Assembly (NCBI RefSeq): GCF_037975245.1
Contig: NC_092578.1
Location: 13,252,321-13,316,320 of the forward strand
Direction of reading: 5' to 3'
DNA from: Apostichopus japonicus
Lineage: Eukaryota; Echinodermata; Holothuroidea; Aspidochirotida; Stichopodidae
DNA: 64,000 nucleotides
Part shown: positions 56,432-64,000 of the stretch, in pieces
Position numbering within the stretch: the stretch's first letter is position 1
Layout: every line of letters begins with the position of its first letter
Notes under the pieces: model-generated
Databases searched by the model: none
Seen by the model: only the letters and a program-made list of their open reading frames with translations
What the model was told of the DNA's origin: nothing
Program-made: the position numbers and the translations under genes

Positions 56432-59400
56432 GTATTAGTATTGGACCAAAAACAGTATTAATGTCGGCACAAAACAAACGTTAAAGAAAGCTCAAATGTT
56501 GTTTGTCCATCTCTAACATCCCTGGTGGAACCATGGAAATATTTGAAAATTGTCAGCACTGTGGCAAGTCCCCAGACATTTTGATATGTTACCATTATAG
56601 TTAACAAATTGGGTAAGCCTGTTCAGGGAATGATGATAAGCAGCCCCTCCACTTTTATGTTTTTGACAAAATACTATACACTCAAAGCCAGATTTTTAAA
56701 GCAAAAAAATTATGGCTCAGGAACTAATGGTATACTGGCAGTTTTGAACTAAAATCGACAGTGAATATTACATGAATTTCATCAGAACATAATTTAAGTA
56801 ATGTATAAATGCATGCGCAGTTGCAACTGTTCACTGTATGTGTATTTTTTTTCACTCCTCAGAGGAATACTGCTACAAACAGTCAAACAACAAACAATTT
56901 TCAATTGATCAGGAATACAACAGAAAGTGTCCCTTTCTGTACACTACTGTACAGTATACTGTGTTGCTGACTCAAAACATAAACAGAGATAGAGGCAGTG
57001 AATGTGATTGCTTAAAATTCATCAAAAATTGTTGACGATTTGCTTTTTTAAACTTCTACCCAGAAATCTGGCTTATTACCAGACACATACAGTAGTGGAG
57101 ATTAGCATGATATTAAAAGACGAGACACAATAAAAATTGTACAATCATATTCAAGCAGTTGATTGTAATTTCAATCCCAGTTTATATTTTCCACAAGATT
57201 TATTTCACATAAACCAGGATACTTGCACTATTACATGACCTCAATTTACTGACCTCTCTCATACATGAGAAACATTTTGGGAACTAACTTATACCTCAAG
57301 TATTTATCTAGACTTACCAGTATAGGCTGTATCTAATACCGTAACCAATGCAAATTACCACAATATCATGGAGTTTCCATGCTTGGAGGGACAAAATTAC
57401 ACACAATACCCCTGGATTGCACAATTTCATACCTATAGTTACAAATGTTGTGGTTTTACAGTATGTTTCATTGGGCTGCACTAGGTTTCCATGACATTGG
57501 TGCTAGTTGCATGTGCCTTTGCTGTATTCACTCCCCTCAATTTTGAGGGGAAATAATTTAATTTTGTTTAAAGAATAAACTGGTTCTTGGTGTAATAAAA
57601 GACCACAAGCTTTCAGTAATTAAGTCAGGCCTAACATTGTAAACTTTTCCCATAGCATAACCCCTGAACCCAACTTGTAGAATTGTGAAACTGTGGTTCA
57701 GGAACAATGCAGTGTACCCCTGGAGATTTTGAGGGATAAAAGTTTGAAAGATTTTTATAATAGTAATCTGCTTAACAAATACCCTTAGTCCTGCACAAGT
57801 ACCTGTGTGGTGATTGTTGAAAATTACTGTACTATGGCTTGCTGATCTTGCTTGGAATACAAAATTAAAACATCTTAAAACATGAGAAATGCATTTAAGA
57901 ACAGTTAAAGCAAGGTAAGGCAGCAAAATATCCAGTAACCTCAACACTTAAGCATCAGGACCATTTCAGTTGTATAACAAGTTCCATGTTCTTGACAAGC
58001 AGCTGCAAATGTTCCCTAATACTTACAAAAACATGTAGTGCCACAATGTCACCAAACTAAAATATTTCAAGAAGTACATTGCAAAAGAATGAGTCCATTT
58101 ACACAGTTAAATATGTAGAAGACTTCCCATGAAGACTGGTCTGCATTCTCTTGGTTCTGTCTGCTTGAAGCTTATAATATTAATTTCCTCTATCTTTTAT
58201 ATGGTGTAACAGTGTAACATATCCTGGAACTAGTTAGTTTTCTGTTACTGCTCTGCATTTATGTGAAGCAAATACTACATTACTGTGCCAATCCAACAAC
58301 TACTCCCAGCAACTTCCTAACTCCATTGAAAGATGTGCTGTGTCCCAGAGGATATACATGAGATGTGTGAATCTACTTCGCGATTTACAGGACATACTTT
58401 TGCTTTGCTTGGCATCGGCTTCTATGCAAGCTTTTATGATTTGATTTGATTTGATGATTGTATTCACCCCACTGTAAACTGTGTGATAATCTTGCCTGGC
58501 ATTTCTAATTAGAGCATATCCTTTGCTGTATTAGCCTGTAGATCTATCCATCTGTTGGTACAAAAAGAAAAGCTTTCTCTTAAAGATATGCTGATTTGGT
58601 CCCAATTATAGCACGCGCAATATAGCTTGGAATGTTTTGCGATTACCGATTAGACCTCACATGACCTCACACTCTACAAATGATGAAAACAATGAACTGC
58701 TTTACAAAACTAAATCTCCTGTAATTCAGCCAATATTTTAATCATCTCACAACCTTTCATATATACTATTTTCACTGTAAATTTCAATTCGTTTATCCAT
58801 CCCATTTTGTTCCCATTAATTCTTGATTCATCTTGCCTTGTATACAACATTACACATTTTATTTATGCAGCCATGCATTCAATTGGAGCTGAAACAGCTC
58901 CCTACCATAGCAAGTGCTTTTAAAAGTTGCAAGTCATTCAAGCTTTACCAATTGTAAAGATTTCAAAATTTAAATATACATGTACATTTTATGTGGACCT
59001 AGCCTGACAATTTGGTGTTGTCTTGCATTGACCTTTAAGATTAAAAACCAGAGAGTGGATATAGCTCTAGTGTAGTTAAATACTATGGACATAGAGGAAA
59101 AGATACAGTACCACCACATTAACCAGATATACAAAAGTTTTCATCCCTTCTGATTGTTTCTTTCTTCATTCCATAACTTTGGAATAAATTACCTCAGTTG
59201 TTACTCGTATTTGAGATAATAGAGTCCTATGGAATCAAGTTTATGCGATGTCAAACCTACAGAATATTAACTTACTTTTTGGTTAATTCAGAAAATATCT
59301 TCCATTTTGCTGTCAATGATGCAGTAGGTCACCCCATCAGTTTGTCCCAGACGGCATCTGTGCTCTAGCTATGATTGCTACCGTTCCAACATTGACTTTT

Positions 59401-60196
59401 TCACTGCATGGCAGCTTCATCGTACAGTGTTATTCCCTTGGATAGTGGGCTGTTGTCATTCATCTTGAGATTGAGAATGTTGATCATCAAATTTGTCTGA
59501 GAAAACATTAACAGTGCCAATCAAATAAATATCAAATGGTCAGAGTGTAGATGTGCATTATTTCAATTTTTATTGTACACTTCTCTCCAATATATTTTGG
59601 GCAATACAGAGCTCAGATCTTTAACACTGAATATTGCACATTTAGTCAACTTGGTATTACTTATGGATCTAAATAGACTTAACAAAATGACTTACAGTAT
59701 ATGCAAGGGAAGGGATAGAAGGCTTTATCAAATTTTTGTGTTATATAGATTTTTGGAGGATGTTAACTTTTAATTAGGTGCACTCAGCTTTTGTAATAGT
59801 TACATTATGGAAATGTACTGACTCAATAACCTTTTGGATGCATGGCATTGTTATTTTGTACAAATTTTGGCTAGTTATAAATAAGACACTTGAAACACAA
59901 TGCATCACTTGAGAGACTTAGATTAAAGGTATTCTGCATTGGCCCAAATTTGATGCTGGATTTTCTAGTGATATATCCTTTAACTGTTTTTATTGATACC
60001 CTCACTGGGATATTCAGACATCTTACAGTACAGTGGTGTTTAGAATGTCTGAGAATATTTTGGAGAGTAAAGACTTCCAAGAACCTTTTGAAAAGTTCTA
60101 ACAATTATAGCATCTCTTATTCAATACAGGCTACTTGTAAGTTACATTTGCATGGTGACTTCAGTCTCTAATAATCTAGGCATAGCTACTGTACAG
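56432..60196. other. No recognised gene
   Basis: AT-rich. A 129-codon minus-strand frame (57558-57947) has no recognisable domain. A fragment near 58600-58660 matches one arm of the foldback element at 38.8 kb. Confidence 0.4.
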
Positions 60197-60790
60197 TATA
60201 GTAAAGGCTTCATAATTGACGCACCTCCGTAATTGACGCACCTTAAATTATTACTAGCAACGATGCAGCAGGCCACCTAAACTTTTTTGCAGTCAAACAG
60301 AATTACATATTTCATGAGTTTGAATCCATTTGAGGTATTTGCTGACCAAATTGTGGTATTTTTTAAGCTTTTAACACCCTCCCCCCAGTTTTGCACGTTT
60401 TTTGGCCATTTGGAAATCTTACACCCTTAAAATACCCAACATTACCTCAATATGAAAACACTACTCTCTGGGACATGACCTGTCAAAGCTTAGTGGCTCA
60501 GAGCATAGCAAACAGCATCTAAAGTCAATGGATGTATACTAAGGCCTACACTACAGTTAGCTTATCGACGAATGTGTCAATTTAGGGGTATGAAAGAACT
60601 TGACACGGCAGACATTTTGTGGTCAAATTCTGCTCAATTGTATGGTGCATAAGCACAGAACCTTAAATATTTTGAGATCAGAACATTTCTGAGGAACTAC
60701 ACATATGAAAAACACATACAGTTGAGTAATTTGGATTTTTCCTTGATAGATATCATTGATCAAATCCTTAAGTGCGTCAATTATAAGCCC
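60197..60790. mobile_element. Dispersed element with terminal inverted repeats (copy 2)
   Basis: GGCTTCATAATTGACGCACCT (from 60207) is inverted at the right as AAGTGCGTCAATTATAAGCC (to 60788). The interior matches 42238-42660. No transposase; target duplication not clear. Confidence 0.65.
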
Positions 60791-61553
60791 ACCATGCTAC
60801 AGTATTTGGTCATGATTAGTAACATAATAATGCTACAGTATATCGCAATGTACAGTAACATAATTGTCCAGCAAAATCTAAGGCCATATATGATACATAC
60901 ATGCACAGTAGGCTAAGAAGTTACGCTGACCTACTTGAAATCTAATTTCTCTGGCAGTTGGTATTAATTTGTAGCTCAAACTACAGACCAGTTTACCCTT
61001 GACCCAATGCTAAGGTATTGTTAGGACTTGGACTATGGCCCTAGGCTACAGCCGAACGTAGGCCTTACAAGTTTTAGGCTACAAGCTAGACTATTGAAAT
61101 ATGGGTATGAACAAATAACGTGAAGGTGTATGCAACAACGTTATAATATCAACGTTATTAATATCACCAAACTTTATTGACTAATCTCATGGACCTTACC
61201 TGAAGTTGTTGGTGAGACGTTTTCGTGTTAACGGTACTTTTTTAAGAAAAAGTCAACAAGGAAAGAACCTGGGCACGAAAACCAAACTACCCGGCGAACG
61301 ACTGACCCGATCTCAAGCCCAGTGCCCTTGCATCGAGAGGGAACAGATACTACACATCATCTAATATTAGCCGAAACTGTTATTGGGTTGCAAGCAATGC
61401 AGCCTACGGGTATGCGTTAGCCCTGGCGTATACAGTGTACACAGTGTAAAACGTATACACTGAATACAGGCTACTGCCGCTGTCAAGAAAACTACGGATG
61501 CCTGTACGTCAGGTCAACTTATATACCAACTGGGGGATATACTTTGAGAGCAA

Positions 61554-61720
61554 GACTTAGGTTTACCGTAAGGGTTTGACCAATTGGATTTTTCCTTGCC
61601 AAATGACCCAAAGAGTAGGTAGCAACTTATAACGACTGATATGCAGTCCTAGTACCATAAGGTATACTGATGTAAAATTTCAAGTTGATCCAATCATTTC
61701 ACCTCAGGTAAACCTAAGCA
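61554..61720. mobile_element. Short element with CTTAGGTTTACC inverted repeats
   Basis: CTTAGGTTTACC (61556-61567) and GGTAAACCTAAG (61707-61718) bound ~165 bp. The right flank up to the TA run matches the element at 41.3 kb inverted. Confidence 0.55.
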
Positions 61721-61757
61721 CCAACTTGGAGAAGTAAACGTAAATACCAATCCAGTG

Positions 61758-61891
<134 letters not shown>

Positions 61892-61911
61892 AGACATCTA
61901 GAAATCAGCAT

Positions 61912-63600
61912 GAACTGTTTGTCAGTGATGATCTCATACAGATCTCTGTTTATAGCTCCATGTACAGATGTATAGGGCTATTAGTAAATCTTATAGCCTC
62001 CAGCACAAGGGCAATTGCATTTGTGACAAACCACTAAACCAGCCTATCCACCATGGGATTCTCTATCAGAACTAATACAGTTCATTTCTTCCTTCATCCA
62101 TCATGCTGCCCAACCTTCATTGCCCTTGGAGTCTCAACCCCCTTCCCCCTCCTAAAATGAAGAAAGCAAAGGGAGATTAATACTGGCCCCATCCCTTGTG
62201 TATGACTGGACTCTTATGTCATGGTCTTATGTCATTCAAAGGTCATCAGTATTGCAGGGGTCGTACCATACTAAGGAGACTATTTTGACCCATATTCAAG
62301 AGATGCATTTTACTGTCACCTGAAATTGGTGCCCTTCCATCACTGATATAATCACTCTGATATAGTCATCTGCCTGGTCAAACATCTATTTGCAAATAAC
62401 CTGGAGGGTAAGAAACTTTCTGAAAGTACCTTTAAAATATTTTACATTTGGAAGCAACTTCTTATGTCCTTCATGGTAATAAGGTCAAGAAGGTAAAGGG
62501 GGGGGGGGGAAGAGGGTTATATCCAACATATTACTGCTATCATGTCATTTCAATTTGATAGATGAAGTTTCCCAGTTACATGTACCTCAGGAGTTTTGCT
62601 CTCTGTTGTGTCCCTTGACAACCTCATTTGGGACTTTTAGCTGACCTGGGAACACCTCCTCTGATCCTATCTTTACCAGGGATCTTAGATTGTTATTAAA
62701 GTTTTGTCATCACAGGCACATGGCAGAAAGCTATGCAGCAATTTTATGGTATTCCTAACTACATGACCCCTTAATAACAAAATGGAAATATATTTTTGTG
62801 GTAAAGGCTTTTAGAAGAATATAATTACCTTTGAGGGGGGAGCTGGAGGATACTGTAGGTTGCTAACTGTCAGGTACTCCAGGGAGTAGGCGGGAGATGA
62901 CAGGCAGGTTTTTAAGTGCAGAGGTATAGTCAATGCAGGAAGTACATTGTTAGTTCTGTGGCCTCTGCTGGAACGCTTCAAACCTGTGTAGTCTGATATT
63001 TATACTTCATTGTAGGAACTGTCAACTTCAAAGCAGGTTTGTCTAAGCTGTAAGGAAATTCAACGAACATAAAGGAATAGGATTGCTTATTAGTCTGAAT
63101 TGGTGAGTTTTTTTTTTGGAAGTTTAGTTCCTTAGAAGAAAGCTATATTATTGCTACTCAAATTGTACACACAAAACTCACTTTCATTGATTCATTCATT
63201 GCAAATAGTTATTACAAGATAGAGGTTGCAAAAGATGGCCAGAAAAAAAAATAATATGGATAGTAAGATGTGGGCTTAAGTTTGCCTGTCGAGCAAGTGT
63301 TAATCTAATTTTCAGTTTGTATAGGATAGTGGAAGAAAATAGTGGATGCTACTCTATGCCGGGGAAATGTCAAGGTTTGTCATATTGGTATTTGCGAATG
63401 TTTTGGTATCCAATTGTTGGAATTGACCAAGTAGGAAATAAAGAAATGTTCAAATTTGTGTAGCAGTTTTTCTTAAATAAATACTATGGGTTCTGTGTAC
63501 AAAATCTTTGCACATTATTTACACAGCAATTTTACCATTTTGCATAGCATGATATAGGATAAGAGTTCTGTTCCTTGCTAAGCCATTAAATTGTTTCAAT
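61912..63600. other. No recognised gene
   Basis: Short poly-G tract near 62500. No coding or repeat family recognised. Confidence 0.4.
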
Positions 63601-63820
63601 TTTCATATAGAATTGCTTCCGCTGAACCAGGCTTTGTGTGGGACAAACTTTAACGGTGCTTCCACTTGTCTGCAGGTGAGTGAATGCATTTCCAGAATTT
63701 CTTCAAACTCCTGACTAGGTGGGACGGATTTGAGTTCAGTTGAGAAATATAAAACATTAGTTACCTCCTTGCTCCCAAAGGGAGGATGAGCTATTGTAGA
63801 TCCTTTGCCATGAAGTTGGA

Positions 63821-63851
63821 CCAGGGAGTTGTTATGGAAACAACTCCCTGA
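63821..63851. repeat. Short perfect hairpin AGGGAGTTGTT..AACAACTCCCT
   Basis: Two arms of about 12 bases around a 5-base loop, inside the block related to 38.4 kb. A similar but weaker hairpin occurs near 43890. Confidence 0.6.
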
Positions 63852-63887
63852 TTGGAACATATACAGCAATGTCAGTTTCAGGGTATT

Positions 63888-63995
63888 CTTCAACCTTGAT
63901 GGGCAGGTACCCCAGAGTGAACCCTTGTGTCTCGCAGACCCCAGAACCAAAGGTCAAAGTAACATTACCCTATTTCACATTGGCAGAAAATGAGG
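63888..63995 (-). pseudogene. Exon-like segment related to 38384-38495
   Basis: The minus strand reads GNVTLTFGSGVCETQGFTLG then YLPIKVEEYPETD, preceded by AAATAG as at 38.4 kb. In the ~96 aligned bases, five of seven differences are synonymous. Unidentified; may be an exon of a gene continuing past the window. Confidence 0.4.
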
Positions 63996-64000
63996 TCATC

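Noticed and set aside
57558-57947. 129-codon minus-strand open frame
   Set aside because: Starts at a non-ATG codon, mixed hydrophobic composition, no recognisable motif or splice context.

Overview
The window is eukaryotic: long AT-rich non-coding stretches, introns with GT..AG boundaries, minisatellites, microsatellites and many transposable elements. Repeated TAGGCCTA-type words, a tRNA-derived SINE, Penelope-like (PLE) debris, several short hAT-like elements and a Ty3/gypsy element resembling the CsRn1 clade suggest a marine invertebrate deuterostome. An echinoderm, perhaps a sea cucumber, is my best guess; no species marker is visible.

The one gene I can name is a DBF4 orthologue, the regulatory subunit of the CDC7 S-phase kinase, on the minus strand from 29295 down to 12892. 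I assembled 12 coding exons by hand. Their phases match throughout and sum to 4233 nt (1410 codons plus stop). The N-terminal ~370 residues carry the three DBF4 signatures: BRCT-like motif N, motif M (KVEDNSRRFRP) and a C-x2-C-x9-H-x5-H motif C zinc finger. The last exon adds a 1044-residue basic, S/T-P-rich tail, making the protein about twice the length of vertebrate DBF4. Several introns hold their own minisatellite, and one array has copied part of the motif M exon with its splice donor. A PLE fragment with a GIY-YIG domain sits in intron 4.

Left of DBF4 (1-12.4 kb) are a short first exon of an unidentified gene (3642-3830, minus), a CpG-containing promoter-like block (4.45-4.65 kb), a 52-bp minisatellite (5.65-6.33 kb) and several exon-like segments on the minus strand (6.8-10.85 kb) that may belong to an unidentified gene.

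Right of DBF4 is mostly mobile DNA. It includes a hAT-like element (31972-32369) and a complete, very young Ty3/gypsy element (32617-37860, minus) with near-identical LTRs, a tRNA-Trp primer site and gag and pol joined by a -1 shift site. Further on are a foldback element (38.8-39.2 kb), a perfect 1.1-kb-arm palindrome around a SINE (45.7-48.3 kb), a hAT-like element with G-rich repeats (51.2-51.8 kb), a pair of hAT-like copies with reciprocally exchanged 8-bp flanks (52.9-55.4 kb) and a minisatellite enclosed by inverted repeats (55.5-56.4 kb). No gene could be recognised from 38 to 64 kb, apart from two related open segments at 38.4 and 63.9 kb that may be copies of one exon.

The strongest novelty candidates are the reciprocal-flank hAT pair, which looks like integration of a circular DNA, the giant palindrome, the palindromic hammerhead-like PLE derivatives, and the tandem amplification of a DBF4 exon.
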